Shown: in pieces, positions 41,231 to 50,300 of the stretch | Layout: each line of letters starts with the position of its first letter | Numbering within the stretch: position 1 is the stretch's first letter | Source: a virus | Length of the DNA stretch: 64,000 nucleotides | IMG/VR virus record: IMGVR_UViG_3300027806_000035 | Location: 1 to 64,000 of that record | Direction: 5' to 3' (one strand) | Notes under the pieces: model-generated | Database searches by the model: none | What the model saw: only the letters and a program-made list of their open reading frames with translations | What the model was told of the DNA's origin: nothing | Program-made: the position numbers and the translations under genes

Positions 41231-44200
41231 TTTTCAATCACCCAGTTTTCGTCAGTGGACAGCCCTCCCCAATTCTGGGACAAGATCAGCCTGCCATTTT
41301 CATCAGTCGGAGTCTCAATGGCATTTGCGATGAATCCGCTGTTTTCGGCCGGATCAATGTCCAGAATTCTGTAGGTCTTGTAGTCGGAGCCGGATTCCTT
41401 GATCACGAAAATGATGCCAGATGGTGAAGCCGTGCCATCTTCGTTGATCGTCAACTCAGATTCCGTGACCTCGCTTTCAAGGATGCCATCCCAGATCATC
41501 GCCTGATAAGTTCCAGGCTCAATGTCGGTGACGGAAATCACAAGGCCATCGCTCTTAACGATGCCAGTCTTGTATTCATTGAAGAATGTCACTTCAACAG
41601 GGACTTGCACATAGTCGCCTGGCTTGATTGGTGCGAGCAGCGAGTCCTGCGTCAACTCCATTGTAATGCCATGTGTTGAAAGCCTGCGAATACGGGCCTT
41701 CATCTTCAGATAGTCAATCAGGTGCTTCTCGTTTGTCGCAAAATCTGATAGATCAAACGACTGGATCGGATCATCCTCCGACGAAAGCGCACCAGCTTCG
41801 CGCAACAGAATCTCGCGCTCAACAGGGAAGATCCCAGGATTCGTGATCGTGCTCAGTTTCCGCTCTTCCCGCCAGCGACCAGAAACCTTGATCGACCTAC
41901 GAGACTCTTCGTCAATCGCCGAGAATGAGAAGCTGCGCATTTGCAGCAGGCCGAATACACCCTTGATGTCAACGGGTGCGTTCCAGTTGGTTCGGTCACC
42001 CTCCACGTACGGGAACATGGGACGCAGCACGTAACGCCCATCAATCTCCATGAAATACAGCAGGTGCTCTTCCGCTTTCTTGGCTACCCATTCCTTGATA
42101 TTCGTCGGGAGATAGACGAGATCACAGAAATACCTGTTGTCGTAGCACCACTGAGCTGATTCACGGAAGCTATCAATGTCAATCTGCTCATCGCTGACCT
42201 GATCGCCGGTTCCGTAGACCGGATTGGTGAACAGCTCAAGAGCGATGTCGGGGAACAGGTGCGTCGGCCCCGGCGTCATGTCATTCAGGAGTCTGCGAGC
42301 CTCTGGATAGCCAGCGTTCGCATAGCCAGAGAGCTGCCCCAGCTGCTGGAATGTGTTTCCAGGGAGGAGGTTCAGGCCGACAATGCCCATGTCCGGGTAG
42401 AGCGGCAGCGTCTCGTTCTGAACGATCTCGGTCACGGAGACGATTTCATGCTCCGGTCCGCCCTCAGCCGTTGAAGAAACCTCAGGGAATACGAATGTTT
42501 CAGCTAGCGCGCCAAATTCATCGACGAACTGCACGCCATCAGTGTATCCATAGCCAAGGTTCCCGTATCCCTGCGCCTGGTCCTTGTGGACGGCTGGCAG
42601 CCGGAACGGATCATCGCCATCGTTGACAACGCCAACGTCACTGCCGTTACCCTCTTTTCCATAAACCTGCAGCACAACTGATTCGTGCGCTCTGGTGATC
42701 AGATTTCCATTCGCCTGCCGCTTATCTTCGATCAGGACGTAGGCGCCAGAAGCGTTACCAGATCTGATCTCCCAGCCAGAAAGCGGCTCAAACTCAATTT
42801 CCCACTGTTCAACGGTTGGGAACTGGAGTCTGACCGTATTGAACTGACTTTGTTGATTGATTCCACGAATGCAATAGCACTCGGGAAAGGTGATCCATTC
42901 TCCAGTGCTGCTGCTTGGTCTGACGCGAATCCTGAAGAACGAGTACCGCATCTGAGCGGTCGTTACCGTTCCAGACGTATAGTTGAATTGCTTGAGCGTT
43001 GATCCCTTGGAGATCGTGTCGCCCCTGTAGTCAAGACATGCCTTGTTATCTGCAGCTCCGTAGGAAATAGTGTCCCTGAAGTTGCACAGATTGTTGATCC
43101 TGATGCCAAGAGTGCTCCTGATGATGATTTCAATCAGGCGCGTCGGCCTTGTGGTCGTGATTGTTGCAATTGAAACCCTGAACAGGTGCGGGAAATTTGT
43201 TGCCGTGTAGCGGTCAATGTTGCTGCCAACGTTCGCATTGACACGGAGGTCGGAAATAGTCGTCAGATCAATGACGCCGGGTCTGACAACGGTGAACGTG
43301 GCTTCAATGCTTTGACCTGGGCGCGGATCTTGTGAGCCAGGATCAGAGAAGTTTGCCTCGCTAGTGAAGACCTCGCCTTCGGGGCTGCGCCCGGTGCATA
43401 CGACAAGAGCCGTGCCGAACTTGTAAAGAGAGCCGATCTGAATTGCGTCGTCCCACTGCTCTTGCTTTCCGGCGATGGCGGAAGCGATGTCAGCGGCTGG
43501 CTCGCTGTAAAGCTCACCCTTATTTAGCGTTGCTTGAACCGTTTCCCTTGAATCAGCGGTTGATTCAACAACGTAAATAGTTGAGGCTGAACTGTAATTG
43601 CCGGAGAATGTCTGGTTGATGAAGTCGACATCGTAGTTTGCTTCAACGTCGGTTTCCTGTTGAACGTTGACGCGGTAGTAAGTTGACGGCTCTTCGTCAT
43701 CGTCAACTGCCCCATTCACGAATGTAATCTTGAATCTTGAATACAGCAGCGCCTTCTTCTGATCGTTCGTCAGCCCGGAAGCGTTGTACTGAAGTCGCGT
43801 ACTGAGTGTTACGCGCTTGCCGGACTGCTGGGTGACGGTGACGATTGGATTCGGTACGACCTGATCACCCGAGTCAAGCCATTGGATACCAGCTTCAAGA
43901 GCCGAGAGGCTTCCACTGAAAGCGGTGGATCTAAGTCCAGTGGTTGAATTGGTTGATCTGTATTCATTTACGGTTGTCCCACTCCCACCAATTCGCTCAA
44001 CCTCAACATTGACATCCCATGCTTGAGCATTGAACGCTTTGCTGAAGTCAGTTTCAACATCGCTGCTCTTGTCAAGAACGTATGTCAGTGTGTTGCCGAT
44101 CGCGCTTGCGTCGCCAGAGATGAAACCAGATCGAGTTGAGTAGACTGCGCGTGTTTTGTCACGTTGCGCCGCTGCTACATCATCAATCTGACAAACAACC

Positions 44201-45063
44201 TTAGCATCGCCATCATCACCCTTTGGAATGAGTTGAGCTTGGTACTGAGCCCTGATGACAGGATTTATACGATAAGCGAGATTGTTGCCGATTGGAGAAT
44301 AAACGCCAAAAGCAGCATTTGAACTGGGTCTGACGACAGAACAGAAGTCACCAGCCCATGCTCTGTCAATAGAGCGAGCTGCAAAAACATCGTCGCCACC
44401 CTGATTCTCAGCATTCCCCGGATCCAGATTTGCAAGTCTGCCGGCAATTCTGTCCTCAGACGTGATTCTGCCGCCATCCGGCCTGAAGTAGATGACGTAC
44501 GAGGATCCTAATTCTGTTCCTGGTCCAATGTTATACGCATTCAGAAGATTATTGCCCAGAGCAAAACCATTAGGGTCAAGTTCAGCAATTCCGCCATCGC
44601 CAGCAAGGAAAACAGCACGGAGTAGTTGCTGACCATTGCTTGTTTGCAGCTGACTCCACAGTAGATCCATGTTGACGCGGATGCCACCGTAGGTTTCGCC
44701 GTCAATCACCTCCTTCAGAGCGAAAACCATCGGCATCGGCTGGCCGATCGCTGCCGGCTGCTGCAGCGAATCGAAGCCCTCCCGAGGGGCGTAGCGGCGC
44801 ACATCGCTGACCGTCTTGCCCAGGCGCTCGCTGCTCTGGATCCGGGCTGGCTCCACCTCCCCAGGCCGGAAGAACTGGGCGATGATCGTCAGCCCCACGG
44901 AGATCGCCGAGGCGACCAGGGAGATCACAGCCAGCGTTCCCAGGGGCTCGCCGGCCACAACGGCTGGTCGAGGCCCTTTGGCAGCCCTCTTGGCAGCCTC
45001 TGCGTAGAACCGCTTCACCTCCTCCGGCCGGATCCCCAAGATGCGACCGAGGCGATAGTGCAT
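41227..45063 (-). CDS. Tip attachment protein J-like (host specificity)
   Basis: The start is set at ATG 45063 (MHYRLGRILGIRPEEVKRFY). The longer frame from 45141 only duplicates the upstream gene's end. The 1,278-residue product has an N-terminal hydrophobic segment (LAVISLVASAISVGLTIIAQ), then SSERLGKTVSDVRRYAPREG, PRITSEDRI-type blocks, long beta-rich tail-tip domains with LPTNIKEWVAKKAEEHLLYF, and RSFSFSAIDEESRRSIKVSG. This is the J/gp26-like tail tip. The last genes of the tail operon are upstream (K/L-like). Confidence 0.75.
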   Translation of the reverse strand: MHYRLGRILGIRPEEVKRFYAEAAKRAAKGPRPAVVAGEPLGTLAVISLVASAISVGLTIIAQFFRPGEVEPARIQSSERLGKTVSDVRRYAPREGFDSLQQPAAIGQPMPMVFALKEVIDGETYGGIRVNMDLLWSQLQTSNGQQLLRAVFLAGDGGIAELDPNGFALGNNLLNAYNIGPGTELGSSYVIYFRPDGGRITSEDRIAGRLANLDPGNAENQGGDDVFAARSIDRAWAGDFCSVVRPSSNAAFGVYSPIGNNLAYRINPVIRAQYQAQLIPKGDDGDAKVVCQIDDVAAAQRDKTRAVYSTRSGFISGDASAIGNTLTYVLDKSSDVETDFSKAFNAQAWDVNVEVERIGGSGTTVNEYRSTNSTTGLRSTAFSGSLSALEAGIQWLDSGDQVVPNPIVTVTQQSGKRVTLSTRLQYNASGLTNDQKKALLYSRFKITFVNGAVDDDEEPSTYYRVNVQQETDVEANYDVDFINQTFSGNYSSASTIYVVESTADSRETVQATLNKGELYSEPAADIASAIAGKQEQWDDAIQIGSLYKFGTALVVCTGRSPEGEVFTSEANFSDPGSQDPRPGQSIEATFTVVRPGVIDLTTISDLRVNANVGSNIDRYTATNFPHLFRVSIATITTTRPTRLIEIIIRSTLGIRINNLCNFRDTISYGAADNKACLDYRGDTISKGSTLKQFNYTSGTVTTAQMRYSFFRIRVRPSSSTGEWITFPECYCIRGINQQSQFNTVRLQFPTVEQWEIEFEPLSGWEIRSGNASGAYVLIEDKRQANGNLITRAHESVVLQVYGKEGNGSDVGVVNDGDDPFRLPAVHKDQAQGYGNLGYGYTDGVQFVDEFGALAETFVFPEVSSTAEGGPEHEIVSVTEIVQNETLPLYPDMGIVGLNLLPGNTFQQLGQLSGYANAGYPEARRLLNDMTPGPTHLFPDIALELFTNPVYGTGDQVSDEQIDIDSFRESAQWCYDNRYFCDLVYLPTNIKEWVAKKAEEHLLYFMEIDGRYVLRPMFPYVEGDRTNWNAPVDIKGVFGLLQMRSFSFSAIDEESRRSIKVSGRWREERKLSTITNPGIFPVEREILLREAGALSSEDDPIQSFDLSDFATNEKHLIDYLKMKARIRRLSTHGITMELTQDSLLAPIKPGDYVQVPVEVTFFNEYKTGIVKSDGLVISVTDIEPGTYQAMIWDGILESEVTESELTINEDGTASPSGIIFVIKESGSDYKTYRILDIDPAENSGFIANAIETPTDENGRLILSQNWGGLSTDENWVIEK

Positions 45064-45080
45064 CGGCAGGAGATGAGGCT

Positions 45081-45488
45081 TCACTTTACAAAACGGCGAA
45101 AGTTGAACTTTGGCAGTCCGGGAGTTGTAAGAGGAAGCCAAACAACACCTTTCCTTGTGTGAATTGTAACGACACCAAGATTGCCGCTATTTTCAAGTAC
45201 CGTAGAGATCCCGAGCTTTGGGTGTCCGCCGGCTCCCCTGTTCCGCGTCATTGCTACACAGCCCTGCTCAACAACATCAGTTGGACAGGTGTGATGATTC
45301 CAAGCCGTCTCCAGTGAACCCCAGAGTCCAGCAGCGGCCATGTCCATCCAACGAGGATCAATCTCTGGCCTGTAGATTCCGGCTTCATCGAGAAGGGTGA
45401 AACAGAGGAGCAAGCAATCTGCGGCTTTTCCTTCTTTCGGGTCAGCCCAGAACTCATGCTTCAGTCCAAGATACTGATGAAGGCTCAT
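45081..45488 (-). CDS. NlpC/P60-like tail assembly protein (K-like)
   Basis: A 135-residue protein starting MSLHQYLGLKHEFWADPKEG. KAADCLLLCFTLLDEAG has the Cys in an ADC context, and HPKLGISTVLENSG is a likely His motif, as in NlpC/P60 peptidases and lambda gpK. The position between the L-like and J-like genes fits lambda order. Catalytic assignment is by pattern only. Confidence 0.6.
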   Translation of the reverse strand: MSLHQYLGLKHEFWADPKEGKAADCLLLCFTLLDEAGIYRPEIDPRWMDMAAAGLWGSLETAWNHHTCPTDVVEQGCVAMTRNRGAGGHPKLGISTVLENSGNLGVVTIHTRKGVVWLPLTTPGLPKFNFRRFVK

Positions 45489-45973
45489 ACGGAAATGGTT
45501 CCAGATGTTGGCAGCGCTCCCACAAGCGACTGTGAAAGCGGTCTACCACCAACTGTAGCGTTGACAGTATCAAGTGGACTGGCAAGCTGAAGAACAGATT
45601 GACCCGGCCTGCCCATCTCAACCGCACCCTCAACCCTGCAGGACCACAGCATCTTGGTCAGCTGCGTAAGTTCTTGATCGGTTTCAGTGTCAATCTCTAC
45701 TGAAGTTACCTCAACCAGCCACTTACTGGAGTCCGCTTGCCAGAAGATGTTTTGGACAAGGGTGTTGGCTGGACATACGATCGCACCCCTGCTGCGTTCT
45801 CCGCCCTGCTTGCCGCCACCACCAGAAACGCCAAGAGGGGCAAAGTCGTAATCAACTCCACCGTAAGTGCGCGTTTCGTTAATGAAATAGTTTTGGTACG
45901 CATAGGGGAGGTAGCCCCCTCCCCCGCGTTCCTTGAAGCGGATGTAGCTGACAATTGCGAATTCCCCTTTCAC
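45485..45973 (-). CDS. Minor tail protein L-like (162 aa)
   Basis: It starts at GTG 45973 (MKGEFAIVSYIRFKERGGGG). The product has YLPYAYQNYFINETRTYGGV, a glycine-rich patch and a beta-rich C-terminus (MLWSCRVEGAVEMGRPGQSV). It lies immediately after the TnpB element in the coding direction and before the K-like gene, and corresponds in position to lambda gpL. Sequence similarity to L itself is not clear. Confidence 0.5.
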   Translation of the reverse strand: MKGEFAIVSYIRFKERGGGGYLPYAYQNYFINETRTYGGVDYDFAPLGVSGGGGKQGGERSRGAIVCPANTLVQNIFWQADSSKWLVEVTSVEIDTETDQELTQLTKMLWSCRVEGAVEMGRPGQSVLQLASPLDTVNATVGGRPLSQSLVGALPTSGTISV

Positions 45974-45977
45974 TGAA

Positions 45978-46010
45978 TCAGAGCCCCAGGCGCTTACGTG
46001 TCTTCATGCT
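45978..46010 (-). repeat. Outer copy (relic) of the tape measure 3' end
   Basis: On the minus strand these 33 bases read AGC ATG AAG ACA CGT AAG CGC CTG GGG CTC TGA and encode SMKTRKRLGL-stop. The tape measure gene ends with the same ten residues at 47348-47380. Only the first three codons are identical; the next seven and the stop all differ. This is the interrupted original end, left on the far side of the TnpB element. Confidence 0.85.
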
Positions 46011-46049
46011 TTGACTTCCAGCCACCATACAGATGGTAGCCTCCTTCTA
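46011..46049 (-). ncRNA. Candidate 3' part of a TnpB guide (omega/re) RNA
   Basis: Directly after the tnpB stop the minus strand has AAGGAG, an 8-base hairpin (GCTACCAT and ATGGTGGC, 46040-46021, one G-U pair) and TGGAAGTCAA ending at 46011. IS605-type omega RNAs end in such a hairpin and short conserved sequence, and the guide is the flanking DNA that follows. The guide would then begin at 46010, the first base of the tape measure relic. The 5' part of the RNA would overlap the end of tnpB; its start is unknown. Confidence 0.5.
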
Positions 46050-47255
46050 CGCTGTGCATGGGAATGCCTCAGCGATCGGGTGGGTTGACGCTTCACAGCC
46101 TGCCGCCACCGAAAGGGTGGACTGATGCACGGCTCCACGCCCGTTTTGACTCTCCGCCAGTCCGGCGGCGAGGATGTTCAAAGCAGCGTTGATGTCGCGG
46201 TCGTGAACCGTTCCGCAACTCGGGCACTGCCACTCCCGAATCGACAGCTCTTTCTTGCCGTCGTGATGGCCGCAAGCTGAGCAGACCTGACTGGTAGGGA
46301 GCCATCGGTTGATGACAACCACCTGCCTGCCATATTGCTCAGCCTTGGACTCCAGCAGAGCCCTGAACTGCCGCCAACCCGCATCGGCAATCGAGCGGGC
46401 CAGCTTCTTGTTCTTCAGCATCCCCGAAACGTTCAGGTCTTCCAGCACCACCGTTTGGTTTTCACGGATGATGCGGGTCGAGAGCTGATGCAGGAAGTCG
46501 AGGCGCCGATCAGCAGCCTTGGCGTGCAGCTTGGCTACCCTGCGTCTAGCGAAAGCCAGACGGTTAGAGCCCTTTTCCTTGTGCTTCAGGTTGCGCTGCA
46601 GCCGCCGCAGCCGCTTAAGCGCCGAGCGCAGAAACCTCGGCGGAGCAATCTTTTTGCCATCTGAGGTAACGGCGAGGGATGTCAAGCCCAAGTCTATGCC
46701 AATCACTTTGCCGTTTTTCGGCATTTGACTTGGCTCGACTTCTACAACAAAGCTTGCGAAATAACGTCCGCTGGAATCACGAATAATTGTGACACTGGTT
46801 GGCGATGACGGCAGTGAGCGACTCCAAATAATTGGCACTGAACCAATTTTTGCAAGAATCAAACGATTATTTTTTACGCGAAATGCATTGGATGTAAAAC
46901 GAGCTGACTGGGTGCCGCACTTTTTCTTGAAGCGCGGCGGGCCAACCCCACTGCCCCTGCGCTTTCCTTTTAGGCTATTCCACCAATTACGATAGGCTCT
47001 GTCAAGGTCGCGCACAGACTGCTGAAGTATCGTATTACTTGGTTCGGCAAGCCACTTTCTTTCAGGAGTCTGCTTCGCTTGAGTAATGCAAAGCTTGGCT
47101 AAAATTGGATAGGTAACTTTTTGACCAGCACTGTATAGCTCGCGGCTTTTGGCTAGAGCGTCATTCCATACAACGCGAGCGCAGCCAAAGGCCTTGCCGA
47201 TCGCACCTATTTGGTGCGGGTGTGGATACAGGCGAAACCGGTAGCGTCGCTTCAT
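46047..47255 (-). CDS. tnpB: RNA-guided nuclease TnpB (IS200/IS605 family)
   Basis: A 402-residue, full-length TnpB. N-terminal [20 protein letters not shown], then Ruv[13 protein letters not shown] (D188), Ruv[14 protein letters not shown] (E272), zinc-finger pairs CSAC (325-328) and CPSC (344-347), and Ruv[18 protein letters not shown] (D352/D354). All catalytic and zinc residues are present. TnpB is an RNA-guided DNA endonuclease that cuts targets next to a short motif. The first ATG lies 6 bases after an extended -10 box. Codon use resembles the GC-rich parts of the phage. Confidence 0.93.
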   Translation of the reverse strand: MKRRYRFRLYPHPHQIGAIGKAFGCARVVWNDALAKSRELYSAGQKVTYPILAKLCITQAKQTPERKWLAEPSNTILQQSVRDLDRAYRNWWNSLKGKRRGSGVGPPRFKKKCGTQSARFTSNAFRVKNNRLILAKIGSVPIIWSRSLPSSPTSVTIIRDSSGRYFASFVVEVEPSQMPKNGKVIGIDLGLTSLAVTSDGKKIAPPRFLRSALKRLRRLQRNLKHKEKGSNRLAFARRRVAKLHAKAADRRLDFLHQLSTRIIRENQTVVLEDLNVSGMLKNKKLARSIADAGWRQFRALLESKAEQYGRQVVVINRWLPTSQVCSACGHHDGKKELSIREWQCPSCGTVHDRDINAALNILAAGLAESQNGRGAVHQSTLSVAAGCEASTHPIAEAFPCTA

Positions 47256-47261
47256 CAGTCA

Positions 47262-47270
47262 ATTATACCA
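47262..47270 (-). promoter_or_regulatory. Extended -10 element before tnpB
   Basis: TGGTATAAT on the minus strand (47270-47262), a perfect TATAAT with an upstream TG. The start of transcription would fall at or near the tnpB ATG (47255), so the message may be leaderless. No convincing -35 box is seen. Confidence 0.5.
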
Positions 47271-47347
47271 CGCGGGGCCACTCCTACCCACCCCCGGCTT
47301 CCCGTCGCCTTGGCGTATGGTCGCTTAATTGCCCGACAAGTATATAA

Positions 47348-47380
47348 CTACAGGCCGAGTCGTTTTCTGGTCTTCATGCT
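47348..47380 (-). repeat. Inner, recoded copy of the tape measure 3' end
   Basis: On the minus strand this reads AGC ATG AAG ACC AGA AAA CGA CTC GGC CTG TAG. It encodes the same SMKTRKRLGL-stop as the copy at 45978-46010, but with a different codon at every position after Lys. Over the last eight codons 14 of 24 bases match. Confidence 0.85.
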
Positions 47381-50300
47381 ATCGGCAAGTTCACGAATCG
47401 TCTGGTTCCGGGCCACCTTAGCAGTACGGGCATTAGATGCCTCAAGCTGCTCGGGAGTGACGAAATCGTACTCGTTGACGCGAGTGGTTTCGTACTTGAT
47501 CGGAGGCAGTTCTTTCGGGCTGCTGGTGACACGCTCCAGTCGGTCGATCTCCCTGGTCGTTTCACTCCGCTGATACGGAACGGCCCGACCATAGTTGCCG
47601 GTGTAGATGGTGTCACTAGATTCACCATCACCGCTCTCCATGCTGCTCGCGGCGCGACGGGTATAGCGGCCGATCGAAGGGGCACTGCCGCCCTTGTCGT
47701 CAAGGCCGGGGACGTACAGCTCGTCGTTGGGAATGATCGTGCCTGGGCGGTCGGGAACCCACAGCTCAGGGCCGTTCTCGCCGATGATCGCCGGGTCGTA
47801 GGGATCAGGGCGACCGCCCGAGGCATAGCCAGGCAGGCCGAGGTTGCCGAGGTTGAGCATTTCGCCGGTAAAGCCGGGGAGCGACGACTTCGGCTTGCTG
47901 CCAAACAGACCTGACAGTCCACCGCCAGCGCCAAACATTCCAGTGATAGAGCTGATGGATCCGAAGATTGAAGCTGCACCCATCAGGGTGTTGTAAGCCC
48001 CGCCCTTGCGGATCATCTGAGCGCCGCCAACGCCCATCGCGATGCTGCTGATCGCTTGCAGGCCGATGCCAACTGTTTTCTGGAACTTGGTGACAGAATC
48101 TGACATCTGAGTGCCGAGATCCTGAACGCTATCTGTCGCTTGCGCGGCTGCCTGGCCAAGCTGACCCAGCGATTCGGCCGTCTGATTTCCAGCTGCAGTA
48201 GCGGGACCATAGGCAGCGCCAACAGCCTCGCGCATTGCATCGTAAGCCTCAAGCATTCTCCTAGCATTTTCCTCAGCATTGAACTGAGGAGCTGGCTGAA
48301 CCTGGGACACAACAGAGCCAATTTCGGAAAGAAGCTTGCTGGTGATCGCAGGGTTTAGGCCGGGCTCTCTGCCTGGGCCGTGGAAGAAGTTCTGCCCCTC
48401 GGCTCGCAGGAAGTCGCCCTGCATCATATTGCCGTACTGGCTAACGCCTTTGAAATACAAGCGGCCATTGATGTCCTTGATCGACTGCTCAAGAAGTGCG
48501 GGATCAAGAAGCTCGGCCTTGACCTTGTTGAACAGGTCGGCGCCGTAACGATTTGGATTGACGACTTGGGCGCGACTCAGGCCAAAATTTGGTGCATACT
48601 GGCCGGCTTGGGTTACGACATCCACCAGATTCGATGGATACTGACCGGAGCGTGAGCGGCTGAGGATGTTCGCGAAAACATCAGTTCTGCCCAGCGGATC
48701 GGATCCACCATATTCGCCAATTGCAGTATTGACTGCAGCCGCAATTTCTTCATCCGTAAGACGCAGCGCCTCCTTGATGCTTCTGCCGGTCATCGGCAGA
48801 TCAGGCCCGCCAACGCCCGTGAACTGTCCAGTTGCTCCACTGGACTGAGCGTCCCGATACCACTGACCGCTCTTGGGGGGCTCCGTTGCCGGCGACCTGC
48901 CGCCTGGACCTGGGACAATCCCGTTCGCGGGAGCCGTGGCCGGGGCCGGAGTGGCGCCGCGAGCCGCCGCAGCCGCAGTCTCAGCCTTTTTGACAAGTTC
49001 AATGGCAGCCTGAAGAATCTTGTCGGTATTGTCCTTGACAGCAGTAATTGGCTGAAGCAGGGGGTTCTGCTCAGGTTTGATGCCTAAGACATCGGAGAGA
49101 TTCTTGAACAGCTGATCCTGCAGGGGGCGCAGCGTAAACTCAAGGAGGACATCAAGAGTCCGATCTGCAACGCCTTCAGCGAAACGCTGAACAGATTCCA
49201 GCAGGTTCCCGCCTTTCAGCAGTTCTTTATTGAGCTGGATAAACGAGTCGGTCCAGCCACTTGCAATATCCCTAAGTCCATTAAGAACCTTGAGCTTGGC
49301 ATTCAAGTTGTCAAGCGCTTTTGCGTTTCTGAGGATTTCCTCCTCCTGTCTTGGGTTGATGCCAAGCCCGCCACGGCTGTTGATGATTTGCAGCCACTTA
49401 TCATATTCGCTGACAGGGAGCAGGAGCGCAGAAATCTCACCCCTCGCCTGAGTAATGGAGTTGCTGAGCTGGTCGTTTGACTGGGTGTAAAACTCAATTG
49501 TTGGCCGCAGCTTTTCAAACTCGACAGTAACTTTTTCCGCAGTGGCAATTAAGCCGAGCAGTTCGGGTGTCAGCTTGAAATCTGGCCGCCTTGCAAGAGA
49601 GCTGACAAGGCTTGTGTAAGAGCCTTGAATGACGCCGATGGCAATTGAGAAATCGTCTGCGACAAGGCCAAGTGCCTTCCTGGATCTAGTAAGAGAGTCG
49701 TCAAGCTCTTTGAATGGACCGGTGGCAAGATCGCTTATGCGACCAATAAATTCATTGAAGTTGCCAGCCTGACCAGAATTGACAAGTGAAGTTTCAAGGT
49801 CGAGCAGGGTCTTCTGAAGCTGATCCCCGCGTGCCACGGCCTGCGTTACGCCAGCAGTAGAAACACTCCGAGTGGAGACAGACGGAATCTCCCTGAGCTT
49901 TGGAGGAGCCTTTGTTGTCTCAATCGCTTTCAGGTTTTCGCCCGCGAGCTTCAGATTTTCTGTGATGTTGTCGAAGATTGTTTGATTTGCCGTGAGTACG
50001 TCTTGATAGACCTGCTTGCCAGGATTCTCCTTCGCATTGACCTTTGCGCTTTCAAGGAAGCTGCTCTGCCTTGCCTGCATGACAAGGAGTTCGTTCTTGA
50101 TAACCTCTGCCTTAAGCGAGGCAATTTTCTTTTCGGCTTCAAATGTATTCAGGGCCGCATCTTCGTTTCTGCGTGCAACGCTTCTGTTGATCTCCTGAAT
50201 TTTTTCGGCGGTGCTGATATTCAGGTCCGAAACCCTCTTGGCAACCTCGGCCTTGTACTTTTCAAGCTCAACCTGTTGGTTGCTAATCGCAATCTCAAAC

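Larger units (their letters stand above)
46011..47347 (-). mobile_element. TnpB-only IS605/IS1341-type element in the tape measure 3' end
   Basis: The element holds only tnpB; there is no TnpA. The right end is placed at 46011 because the tape measure relic starts at 46010. The left end is less sure: it lies at 47347, just outside the inner tail copy, or at 47380 if the recoded tail belongs to the element. Between the tape measure stop and tnpB are 92 bases with a small hairpin (CGCC AA GGCG, 47315-47306). The element is in the same orientation as the tail genes and would not break the tail operon. Confidence 0.65.
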
